Source: Neobacillus driksii (GTDB lineage Bacteria > Bacillota > Bacilli > Bacillales > Cytobacillaceae). Taken from it: 64,000 nt of DNA. Of the stretch, positions 19,201 to 26,502 are shown one piece after another. Position numbers and translations under genes: made by a program. Where the stretch lies: NCBI RefSeq assembly GCF_013409995.1, contig NZ_JACCBX010000006.1, forward strand, positions 60,437 through 124,436, given 5' to 3'. Positions within the stretch are counted from its first letter, which is position 1. Each line of letters opens with the position of its first letter. The notes beneath the pieces were generated by a model. That model was not told the origin of the DNA, did no database searches, and worked only from the letters and a program-made list of their open reading frames with translations.

Positions 19201-20735
19201 CAAGAAAAGAAACAGAACAAAAGCAGCAGAAGAAATTAGAGAAAAAACTCCATGCTCATGATGAGGATTGGAAAAATGCAGCTGAACCAGAGGAACCAAT
19301 CAGTATTTTAGAAAACATGCTGCAAAATGCTCAGAAGGAAGCGAAGACCGCAGAAAAAGAAGAACGTGAACAAGGAACGGCGGTAACTGTTGCGGAAACC
19401 TCCTTAAAGCATGCAATTGAACAACGTGAAAAATTAGGAAAAAAAGTAGAAAAGCATGAAAAACAGCCAGAAGCCTGGGAAGACCTTGACTTAGAAGTTA
19501 AAGAAGTAGAAATAAAAGACCAGACGAAAGTAACGAAAGAGGAAGTAAAGAAGGCTGAGAAAGTTCAAAAAGTAACAGAAACGAATATTGCAGGTTATGA
19601 AGGGGATTTGTTAACACTTTCTGTTATCCTAAAAGAGGAAGCAGCCGTATTTACGAATGATGATGTAGAAAAAATTAAGAGTCAAGGAAAAGCATGTATC
19701 TTGTCCTGGTGTGAAGAACATCAAGGTATTCAAGAAGAAGGTCAAGAAAAGCATGCGAAAATTGACCAATCATTGCGCAATTTAAAGCTTACGATTGAAG
19801 GTAAAGATTGGGAGATTCGTTTTAAAAATGAAGTATTAACCACACTAGACCATTTGGACACAAGGCATTATACGCATATCCAAAGCATTGTTAAAAATAT
19901 GAAGCGTTTTTCACAAAGTGGATTGGAGCAATTGGAACGCGATAAGGAAAGGGCAGAGAAGGCGCAAAACTTCTGGGCTAGCCGTGCCAGCATGAAAGTG
20001 ATGAGCATTTCAGAGGCGATTCGTTCGATGGTGGCGAAAATGAAGTTGAAAAATGAACGAGGATCTTTTCCGCTCGTCCAGCTGAAAGAAGATATTTTAC
20101 CTAAAAAGCCTGAAGATATCGAACCACTGCTGAAGCAGCATTTTGTTTCTGCGATTAACAAAATTACGAAACAATTTGATATGATTGACGATCATAACCG
20201 GGCTTTAGACGAAGAAATCAAACAGCTGATCAGTGATGAGCAAATATTATTTGTATCACTCCGAAATCGATATCCTGAACTGCTTGTCTATAACATGCGA
20301 ACGGATAATGCCTTTATGTACGGGAAGCCGCAAAGAGAGCATTATTCCACCTGGCAGACGATTAATCAAGGATCTAAAACGAAATCGGATGGCAGTGGAG
20401 GACAAAAGTTATCCGCCAGAATGGTCATGATGATGATGTTATTATCGGTTAAAAGCGAAACCGATCAAAGCTGGGTTCCGTTAGTCTGTGATAATCCGTT
20501 CGGACAAGCGGCATCGGTACATGTCCTTGATCCGATCTTCGCCGTAGCGGAAAAACTGAAATTCCAATTTATCGTGGTTACTCCGCCGGAACTAGTTAAA
20601 ACGGAAATCAGCCAACGATTTGATGCCTATTATAAATTGGACTTCATTCGTGAAAAAGGAAAAGAAATTGTTTCCGACACAATTGTTCCAGCATTTCGGA
20701 TTTACCAGGGAGAGGAAGTTGCTCAGGTAAAATAA
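16272..20735 (+). CDS. jetC: Wadjet SMC-like ATPase, JetC-like
   Basis: A 1487-residue SMC/MukB-like ATPase predicted to extrude DNA loops and detect small circular plasmids. The head halves are at the ends. Near residues 41-48 the P loop reads MMNGGGKG (Lys47 followed by Gly, where Walker A normally has Ser/Thr). The ABC signature is SDGSGGQ at 1372-1378 and the Walker B is LVCDNPFG with Asp1407-Asn1408, where SMC proteins have Asp-Glu. Between them are long coiled coils (~265-400, 445-560, 760-960, 1000-1100) around a globular hinge-like part (~600-740). Start ATG 16272, 6 nt after GGAGG; ATG 16266 overlaps the site. The motif changes are discussed as a finding. The operon ends here with a terminator. 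Confidence 0.82.
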   Translation: MPKIHRIRIVGLKYDGMQKQYKDTTFNFHNDETSTNGLIAMMNGGGKGVFLQTIFQILKPGTSWGKQNNRYYQQFFFNNKEQFIPYTFHVLIQWELDGADRRHLITGGMFSAEQRISMSEENENKTLEQEAKILPNITFYTREFERKEEAALEHIPLYENGEAADTESLKDYLKWNGYDVYRDTKKHYRILDTYGINRKDWDIMKDINKDEGGVGKYFEGAEDDHSLFQRRIIPTVSQVLHRTEHQKNDLVEIFKSQASIAKDLPVLLKREQAHKEFLEDIVPFEEHLAKGVEHKEIVLASIQTGKQLLGALEHLKQTEEEGLLAIQKDIEKLILKQADLRYQKDNLEFAKAHREVMDWEKKLVEEKEKHTSLQGIVKEKLERKEQLAFQALLKEWNENEQSIRSLSQQIATLEQNSGLEQVNQRMDEIKQVARSQWEHSFLSIQEGIKQYLGYQKFLSKKAKELSQQDKQKTKDIAQLSTEIDFLYTQMHNFDSKEAALIKEFGDRLTYDLKGLTESFLKQIEDKKATLVDLQTKDKESSEKQNKLATSHGTLVQSIQFSEEKLEELNLANEKQREKEAKLLDKLHGLLDDVTAPFAHSLLSKYSIQIEEILSNNRQQAEQMKKELWETQLDHSLNDEPFWIANKDVKELKDWIDEKTGIDVFFGTQFLQSLSPEELANTLNTYPLLPYGLVVSGQQWQKINQQVLSGRMFKSPVPIFLREEMNNEQHKPSFVIINGTEKELLTDKNQFTSWKINIAKQIEDKKDILSEIEKTETSLRRILKEIDRFSSSELSSDFEKTIVQEQNTLLSLKTKLQEIKTQEEKERELQLELKQQLEKTNRKIEKLTKDVEKLEGFDQEKTLHQENKRVKLEKEKQKDALDSQQQEIGKEHQHTVELQNQWNQTYLEWKLTTEQNIKEISLFIEEAVFPAEQKADQSEEVPKLSTHLLQELNGSIEELKQLQKSKEEQARELLVLQARKETEQKQQKKLEKKLHAHDEDWKNAAEPEEPISILENMLQNAQKEAKTAEKEEREQGTAVTVAETSLKHAIEQREKLGKKVEKHEKQPEAWEDLDLEVKEVEIKDQTKVTKEEVKKAEKVQKVTETNIAGYEGDLLTLSVILKEEAAVFTNDDVEKIKSQGKACILSWCEEHQGIQEEGQEKHAKIDQSLRNLKLTIEGKDWEIRFKNEVLTTLDHLDTRHYTHIQSIVKNMKRFSQSGLEQLERDKERAEKAQNFWASRASMKVMSISEAIRSMVAKMKLKNERGSFPLVQLKEDILPKKPEDIEPLLKQHFVSAINKITKQFDMIDDHNRALDEEIKQLISDEQILFVSLRNRYPELLVYNMRTDNAFMYGKPQREHYSTWQTINQGSKTKSDGSGGQKLSARMVMMMMLLSVKSETDQSWVPLVCDNPFGQAASVHVLDPIFAVAEKLKFQFIVVTPPELVKTEISQRFDAYYKLDFIREKGKEIVSDTIVPAFRIYQGEEVAQVK

Positions 20736-20768
20736 CACAATGGTAAATCGAGAGAACTAAACGAAACA

Positions 20769-20802
20769 ATCTCACTTTCTGTATGGAAGGTGGGATTTTT
20801 TT
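20769..20802 (+). terminator. Terminator of the Wadjet operon
   Basis: AATCTCACTTTC pairs with GAAGGTGGGATT (two G-U pairs) and is followed by a T run. The hairpin is nearly the same sequence as the terminator at 23591-23627. Confidence 0.8.
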
Positions 20803-21006
20803 GGTGTAAGGGGGAACGAAGATGATAGTTTGTAAGTTTTTTATGAAAATAATATTAAGAAAAACAGGTGAAATAAGCTATAAAAAAACGATAGAATTTG
20901 CCGTTGATTGGAAGAAATCACAATTATTGTTGTATTTTTAATTCTTATCTAAATTAAAAGGCCTATTATATATGAACCATCTATCGGAAATCATACTTTT
21001 CTTCTA

Positions 21007-21047
21007 TTTACAATCTTCATAATATTTTAACGAATTCTAGTTATAAT
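21007..21047 (+). promoter_or_regulatory. Probable phoD promoter with possible Pho box
   Basis: A -10 TATAAT lies at 21042-21047. Upstream are TTTACA (21007), TTCATA (21016) and TTAACG (21027), loosely spaced TT-A-A elements like PhoP-binding repeats. The -10 is solid; the Pho box is weak. Nothing else is evident in the 20804-21006 spacer, which is AT-rich. Confidence 0.35.
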
Positions 21048-21089
21048 CAAAGCCGTAGTAGAAATATGTAATGTGAGAGGGGAAAGATT

Positions 21090-22835
21090 ATGACAAATTT
21101 GGATGAAATGATTAGGAAGTTTAACGAACAAAATTTGAAAAAGAATTTAGACCGCCGCAGCTTTCTTCATGGAGCCGGCAAGATCGCTGGGCTATCCCTT
21201 GGGCTGACCATTGCTCAATCATTGGGAGGATTTAAAGTAGATGCGGCTCCGAATTTCAGTGATTATCCTTTTACGCTTGGTGTTGCTTCCGGCGACCCGC
21301 TGTCAGACAGTGTCGTACTTTGGACAAGGTTGGCTCCGGATCCATTAAATGGTGGAGGCATGCCTGCTCACGTCGTTCCCGTTAATTGGGAGCTTTCAAC
21401 AGATGAAAACTTCCGCAACGTAATCAAACGAGGAACAGAGCATGCTTCTCCTAATCTCGCACATTCTGTCCATGTAGAAGTGAGCGGCTTGCAGGCAAAT
21501 ACCGTTTATTTCTACCGCTTCAAAACCGGAAATGAACTAAGTCCTGTTGGAAAAACAAAAACCTTACCGGCAGCAGGTGCCAGCGTAGCAAGCATGACGT
21601 TCGCATTTGCTTCCTGTCAGCAGTATGAACACGGCTATTTTACTGCGTACAAGCATATGGCGAAAGAGGATCTAGATCTTGTATTCCACCTCGGTGATTA
21701 CATATATGAATACGGAACGAACGAGTATCTTTCACCAACGGGCAATGTCCGTGCACACAAAGGCGATGAAATTATCACGATTGAAGATTACCGCAATCGT
21801 CATGCTCAATATCGTTCAGATGAACACCTAAGGGCTGCACACGCTGCATTCCCATGGATTGTTACTTGGGATGATCATGAAGTGGAAAACAATTATGCAA
21901 ATGTCATTCCAGAAAAAGGCCAGTCTGTTGAGGCGTTTATCAAGCGCCGTGCAGCTGCGTACCAGGCTTATTACGAGCATATGCCACTCCGGAGGTCGTC
22001 ATTGCCTCACGATGGCGGCATGCAATTATACCGGGATTTTACATATGGTGATTTGGCCAACTTCTATGTACTTGATACACGTCAGTACCGAGATGACCAG
22101 GCAAATGGGGATGGATCAAAAGCTCATACACCAGAATCCTTGGATCCAAAACGCACTCTTCTTGGGACAGAGCAAGAAAAATGGCTGCTGGGTAATCTAG
22201 GAAACTCAAAATCTCATTGGAACGTCCTTGCGCAACAGATTTTCTTTGCACAGCGTAAATCAGGAAGCATCACAGCACCCAAATTCAGTATGGATTCATG
22301 GGATGGATATCCGGCCGCGCGTCAGCGTATTACCGATTTTGTTGCTGGCAATAACATCAACAATGTTATCGTTCTTACTGGAGATGTTCATGCAAGCTGG
22401 GCTTCTAACCTAACGACAGATTACAACAATCCAGAATCTCCGATTTTTGGAGCAGAATTTGTTGGAACATCGATTACTTCGGGTGGAGACGGATCAGATT
22501 GGCGTGCAGATACGGCCAAATCTTTAGCTGATAACCCGCATATTAAATTTTTTAATAATTACCGCGGTTACGTTCGCTGCCGGGTCACTCCTGAACAATG
22601 GCGTGCAGATTACCGTGTCGTCCCATTTGTAACTGAGCAGGGTGCAGATATTTCAACAAGAGCGTCATTTGTTTTTGAGAAAGATCAGCAAGGGCTCAAA
22701 GAAATTGCAGCAACCACAGTGCCTATGGGTGTCCAAATGTCGAATGAAGTGGAAGAAGACCGCCACCGTGCCCACTCCCGCGCGCACGAAAAGCAAATGG
22801 AGAAAAAGCGCAAACGAGAAGCCATTACGAATTAA
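21090..22835 (+). CDS. phoD: Alkaline phosphatase/phosphodiesterase PhoD, Tat-exported
   Basis: Secreted phosphodiesterase/phosphatase that frees phosphate from teichoic acids and other esters outside the cell. The N-terminus has a twin-arginine signal (DRRSFLHGAGKIAG, residues ~22-35) and hydrophobic core ending near KVDAAP. Metal-binding motifs of the PhoD family are present: ASGDP, FASCQQYEHG, FHLGDYIYE, TWDDHEVENN and LTGDVHASW. Length 581 aa matches B. subtilis PhoD (583 aa). No tatAd/tatCd genes follow, unlike in B. subtilis. The last ~40 residues are charged (EEDRHRAHSRAHEKQMEKKRKRE), which may bind wall polymers. Monocistronic between two terminators. Confidence 0.93.
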   Translation: MTNLDEMIRKFNEQNLKKNLDRRSFLHGAGKIAGLSLGLTIAQSLGGFKVDAAPNFSDYPFTLGVASGDPLSDSVVLWTRLAPDPLNGGGMPAHVVPVNWELSTDENFRNVIKRGTEHASPNLAHSVHVEVSGLQANTVYFYRFKTGNELSPVGKTKTLPAAGASVASMTFAFASCQQYEHGYFTAYKHMAKEDLDLVFHLGDYIYEYGTNEYLSPTGNVRAHKGDEIITIEDYRNRHAQYRSDEHLRAAHAAFPWIVTWDDHEVENNYANVIPEKGQSVEAFIKRRAAAYQAYYEHMPLRRSSLPHDGGMQLYRDFTYGDLANFYVLDTRQYRDDQANGDGSKAHTPESLDPKRTLLGTEQEKWLLGNLGNSKSHWNVLAQQIFFAQRKSGSITAPKFSMDSWDGYPAARQRITDFVAGNNINNVIVLTGDVHASWASNLTTDYNNPESPIFGAEFVGTSITSGGDGSDWRADTAKSLADNPHIKFFNNYRGYVRCRVTPEQWRADYRVVPFVTEQGADISTRASFVFEKDQQGLKEIAATTVPMGVQMSNEVEEDRHRAHSRAHEKQMEKKRKREAITN

Positions 22836-22890
22836 TTTTATGGACAGTAAAAGAACTGCGCTTTCCGCTGTTAAATAAAAAAATTAGTAG

Positions 22891-22928
22891 AAATAGAGCT
22901 GGCGGGGGATTACCGTCAGCTCTATTTT
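22891..22928 (+). terminator. Terminator after phoD
   Basis: AAATAGAGCTG pairs with CAGCTCTATTT, with an inner CGG/CCG pairing, followed by TTGT. Confidence 0.75.
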
Positions 22929-23090
22929 GTATGCTCATTAATAGTAATCAGTAGTCGAAAGGTACTAAGGTATCAAGCTGAGTATCTGTCATGTTTTTGT
23001 CACAGTTTCTTCATCGTATCTTTATATCCTAAACCTACAATCAATCTGCAGCGAAACAAAACAAAAGAGATTTTAGGAGGATATAAGCGT

Positions 23091-23582
23091 ATGAACATGA
23101 CACATTATATGGGGTTACTAGCAGATAATCAACCGTGGAATCTGATTATTTTTATGGCGATTCCGGTTATCTGTGCGGAAACAATTGCTGTAACAGAATT
23201 AGCTATTTTATTTACTAGGAATCTAACTGGTAAATTAAGATTGGTTAACAAAGTAACCTCTATTTTTGTAGGGATTTATTTCACTGGTATTTTTATTTAC
23301 TTATTATTTAATGCTGTTATTCCGATAACATCAAACGGAGAATGGCACGGATGGATTGATGTAGTAGCAGTAGGGTTTTACTTACTTGGCATAATTCCAT
23401 TGCTAGGAATGGCACTTTTGGATTTAAATATTATTCATAAAAACAAATCACAAGAAGAAAAATTAAAGGTTCATGCGATCTTTGTTGGTATGTTTCTAAT
23501 CTTCGCACACATTGCCATGATCACTGGAATGGTCGATCCAACCATCGTTTCTGACATGCCAAGTATGGGTCATAATATGTAA
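23091..23582 (+). CDS. Small four-helix membrane protein, DUF6803-like
   Basis: A 163-residue protein with four hydrophobic segments (about 17-42, 57-80, 92-112 and 126-146), and a His/Met-rich C-terminus (SMGHNM) plus HYMG near the N-terminus. It resembles a family of uncharacterised Firmicutes membrane proteins often called permease or DUF6803; I am not certain of the family. ATG follows AGGAGG by 9 nt. It is followed by its own terminator and then by cydAB in the same direction, so a link to respiration or to haem or metal supply is possible but unproven. Confidence 0.6.
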   Translation: MNMTHYMGLLADNQPWNLIIFMAIPVICAETIAVTELAILFTRNLTGKLRLVNKVTSIFVGIYFTGIFIYLLFNAVIPITSNGEWHGWIDVVAVGFYLLGIIPLLGMALLDLNIIHKNKSQEEKLKVHAIFVGMFLIFAHIAMITGMVDPTIVSDMPSMGHNM

Positions 23583-23590
23583 ATATAAAT

Positions 23591-23627
23591 AAAAATCTCA
23601 CCTTCAGGATGGAAGGTGAGATTTTTG
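23591..23627 (+). terminator. Terminator after the small membrane-protein gene
   Basis: AAAATCTCACCTTC pairs perfectly with GAAGGTGAGATTTT (one bulged G), followed by a short T run. Confidence 0.85.
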
Positions 23628-23711
23628 TATTGAGAAATCATCAACTCTACATATTAATGGTTCTTTTGGAAATAATTATTAAGAACATGATACGTAGGGG
23701 GAGAATTCAAT

Positions 23712-25073
23712 TTGAGTGATTTATTAATAGCCCGTTCCTTATTTGGAACGACAATGGCTTTTCATATTATATTTGCCACGATAGGCGTCGGTTTGCCGCT
23801 CATGATTTTAGTTGCAGAGCTTCTCTATCAAAAAACGAAGGATCAGGATTATGTTGTAATGGCGAAACGCTGGACAAAGGCATTCGCCGTTTTACTCGGA
23901 GTTGGGATCCCGACTGGTACGATTGCAGGCGTTCAATTATCGTTATTGTGGCCTGGTTTTATGGAAGTGATCGGTCGAGTAATGCCCCTTCCTTTCCAAA
24001 TCGAAATCTATGCCTTTTTTATTGAAGCATTGTTTATGTCTATCTACGTCTATGCAGCAGAAAGAATCGCTCCTTGGATGCGGATTGCTAGTTTAGTTCT
24101 GGTGGCCATTGGTGCTCTGTCCTCTGCTGTCTTAATTACCAATGTCCATGCCTTTCAGGGTACACCTGCAGGATTTCGCTATGAAGATGGAAAATTTCTA
24201 GACATTGATCCTTGGGCTGCATTTTTTAACCCCAGCTTCTTTGTAACAGCCGGCCATGTGGCATTATCTGCCTATGTAGTGGGAGCTTTTGTGGTTGCGT
24301 CTGTTGCGTCTTTTAAAATGATGAAAAATAAAATCGGTTCGAGAGTATATCTATTTCATCAAAAAGCACTGGTTCTAAGTCTAGTAGTAGGTGGTATCTT
24401 TGCTTTTCTCACCGCTCTAAATGGACATGAATCCGCTCAATACTTACATAAGTACCAGCCGGAAAAGTTAGCAGCGGCGGAAGGGTTATTCGAAACACAA
24501 TCCCATGCACCCTTAGCGATTGGTGGTTTTACGGACAAGGAAACGAAAGAAATAAAAGGGGCAATTGAGATTCCTTGGGCGTTAAGTTTTCTCGCGGGGA
24601 ACAGCTTTGATACGGTAGTTGTCGGCTTAAATGATTATCCAGAGGAGCTATGGCCGCCATTATTCATCCATACTCTTTTTAATGGAATGGTGTTCATTGG
24701 TTCAGCTCTTATCATGGTTCCTTTACTTGTTTTCGCCTGGAAAAAATTATTTAAAAAAACACAATATCCAAAACTAATGCTATGGGGGCTGGTAACGACA
24801 GGTCCGCTGGCTGTGATCGCCATTGAATGTGGATGGATTTTTGCATGTTCAGGTCGTCAGCCATGGGTAATCTACCACATCTTATCAACTGCAGAGTCGG
24901 CTACGACCGCAACCAACTTAGGTGCTCTATTTGTTTCGTTTATCATTGTCTACATGATCTTAGGGTTTTCTGTAGTGTTTGTATTACTGTACTTCTTTAG
25001 AAAAAACACAGAATTAGATGATATTGAGCGGGCAGAGAAAAAAGGCACCCCATTATTTAGTTCCAATTCATAG
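23712..25073 (+). CDS. cydA: Cytochrome bd quinol oxidase subunit I
   Basis: Membrane subunit that carries haems b558, b595 and d and oxidises quinol while reducing oxygen to water. Visible features: haem ligands His near residue 18 (AFHIIFATIGVG) and in TAGHVALSAY near 180, acidic pair FQIEIYAFFIEALF near 95-108, and the GRQPW motif near 388. The region between helices 6 and 7 is short, the small Q-loop form found in Firmicutes. At 453 aa it is closer in length to B. subtilis YthA (440 aa) than to CydA (468 aa), so it may be the YthAB-type oxidase. Start is TTG 23712, 9 nt after GGGGGAG. No cydCD follow. Confidence 0.9.
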   Translation: MSDLLIARSLFGTTMAFHIIFATIGVGLPLMILVAELLYQKTKDQDYVVMAKRWTKAFAVLLGVGIPTGTIAGVQLSLLWPGFMEVIGRVMPLPFQIEIYAFFIEALFMSIYVYAAERIAPWMRIASLVLVAIGALSSAVLITNVHAFQGTPAGFRYEDGKFLDIDPWAAFFNPSFFVTAGHVALSAYVVGAFVVASVASFKMMKNKIGSRVYLFHQKALVLSLVVGGIFAFLTALNGHESAQYLHKYQPEKLAAAEGLFETQSHAPLAIGGFTDKETKEIKGAIEIPWALSFLAGNSFDTVVVGLNDYPEELWPPLFIHTLFNGMVFIGSALIMVPLLVFAWKKLFKKTQYPKLMLWGLVTTGPLAVIAIECGWIFACSGRQPWVIYHILSTAESATTATNLGALFVSFIIVYMILGFSVVFVLLYFFRKNTELDDIERAEKKGTPLFSSNS

Positions 25074-25085
25074 GAGGAGAAACAA

Positions 25086-26123
25086 ATGGCTGATGCTCTT
25101 ATTGCAATTACCGTGCTGTGGGGGTTCGTGTTTATCTATGCTGTTATGGCCACCATGGATTTTGGAGCGGGCTTCTGGTCAATGATTTACATTAACCGGG
25201 AAAAAACGAAAGCAACGAACATTGCCAATCGCTATTTATCACCTACGTGGGAAGTAACAAATACCTTTATTGTTGCGTTGGTGGTTGCTGTTTACAGCCT
25301 TTTTCCAAGTGCGGCCAATATTCTAGGGACGATTCTACTCATACCCGGCAGCTTAATCCTTTTATTACTTGCATTACGAAGCGCCTTTTTAGTTTTTTCA
25401 AATATAGCTACGGAATATAAAAAGCCGCTCACTTACATTTCTGGTATTGCAGGTATTATTATTCCTGGCCTGTTAATTAGCGTTTTGCCGATTACGCATG
25501 GACACTATGTTGATTTTGCAGATGGTACTGTGAATTTAAACCTTAATAAACTTTTTTCGAGCCCCAATGAATATGCCTTTATTGGGTTTGCTATCACGAG
25601 TACACTGTTTCTCTCTTCATTATTATTAGCGGATTATTCCAAGGCTTCGAATGAAATGGAGGCTTACCGAGTGTACCTTCGTGATGGAAAGATTCTTGGT
25701 CCGATATCATTAATTATGGCATTGCTAATTATGATTACCTTAAAAAATGAAGTCGGTTGGATATACAATAAAATGATGGAGGATCTTCCTTTATTACTGA
25801 TCTCGATCGGCTTCTTTTTAATTATCGGGTACGGTTTATATGCGCGAAACCCTTTTCAAAAAGGGGAACGAGGCATGCCAAGACTGGCTGTGATTGCGGT
25901 TACAATTCAATATCTGATTGCAAGCTACGTTTATGGAAAGGCCCATTTGCCATATATCATCTATCCGAATGTTACGATTGAGTCCGCCTTTACAGACCCT
26001 AACTCCTTTAGAGCGGTGTTTATCACGTATATCGTCGGCTTCGCAATCCTTTTCCCCGGTTTTATTTACTTTTGGAGTTTATTTATGAATGATAAACGTT
26101 ATTTGAGGCAAAAGGGAAACTAG
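25086..26123 (+). CDS. cydB: Cytochrome bd quinol oxidase subunit II
   Basis: The second membrane subunit of the bd oxidase, 345 aa, with eight to nine hydrophobic helices and no own haem. The N-terminal LWGFVFIYAVMATMDFGAG and PTWEVTNTF motifs are conserved in the family. It starts 12 nt after cydA behind AGGAGG, so the two are co-transcribed. Length agrees with B. subtilis YthB (346 aa) and CydB (338 aa). No terminator follows directly; the nearest is at 26404. Confidence 0.9.
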   Translation: MADALIAITVLWGFVFIYAVMATMDFGAGFWSMIYINREKTKATNIANRYLSPTWEVTNTFIVALVVAVYSLFPSAANILGTILLIPGSLILLLLALRSAFLVFSNIATEYKKPLTYISGIAGIIIPGLLISVLPITHGHYVDFADGTVNLNLNKLFSSPNEYAFIGFAITSTLFLSSLLLADYSKASNEMEAYRVYLRDGKILGPISLIMALLIMITLKNEVGWIYNKMMEDLPLLLISIGFFLIIGYGLYARNPFQKGERGMPRLAVIAVTIQYLIASYVYGKAHLPYIIYPNVTIESAFTDPNSFRAVFITYIVGFAILFPGFIYFWSLFMNDKRYLRQKGN

Positions 26124-26260
26124 TAGGATCACATCCGGATAGCCTGGTCATTGTCGATATAGAGGATTTTTCCCTTGCCTACATACCTGGCAACGCTACC
26201 CGTATCAGTGTTAAAGTAGCAGGTGATTTAGCACAAGTTGAAATGAGTGAACTGGTGTAG
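26123..26260 (+). pseudogene. Unrecognised protein remnant downstream of cydB
   Basis: One frame reads ~45 protein-like codons without a start, GSHPDSLVIVDIEDFSLAY followed by IPGNATRISVKVAGDLAQ and VEMSELV, then TAG at 26260. It looks like the C-terminal piece of a lost gene. I cannot name the family. The remaining gap to 26502 contains no further gene that I can support. Confidence 0.4.
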
Positions 26261-26403
26261 TAGTATACTGGATAAGAAAAACACATGCGCCCTCTTAATC
26301 CCCGACAAGTAAATTTTATCCACCCGGAAAGTCGCTCTTTTACTTTTTGGATGGAGGTTATTTGGCATCGAAGGGCTGGGCGCAGGAGTTAGACAGTTAT
26401 CGT

Positions 26404-26435
26404 AAAAAAGCTCTAGTCCAATCTAGAGCTTTTTC
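26404..26435. terminator. Bidirectional terminator between cydAB and the kinase-SBP gene
   Basis: AAAAAAGCTCTAG pairs with CTAGAGCTTTTT around TCCAAT. T runs occur on both strands, so it can end transcripts from cydAB and from the opposing gene at 26503. Confidence 0.85.
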
Positions 26436-26502
26436 AAATACTGTAAAATATGAGCTTAGAAACATACATAGAGGAAATAAAATAAAACATTAATCAAGCT
26501 AA

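Noticed and set aside
22981..23030. CTGTCATGTTTTTGTCACAG as a Rex or Fnr site before the small membrane-protein gene.
   Set aside because: Only partly palindromic and not matching either consensus well.
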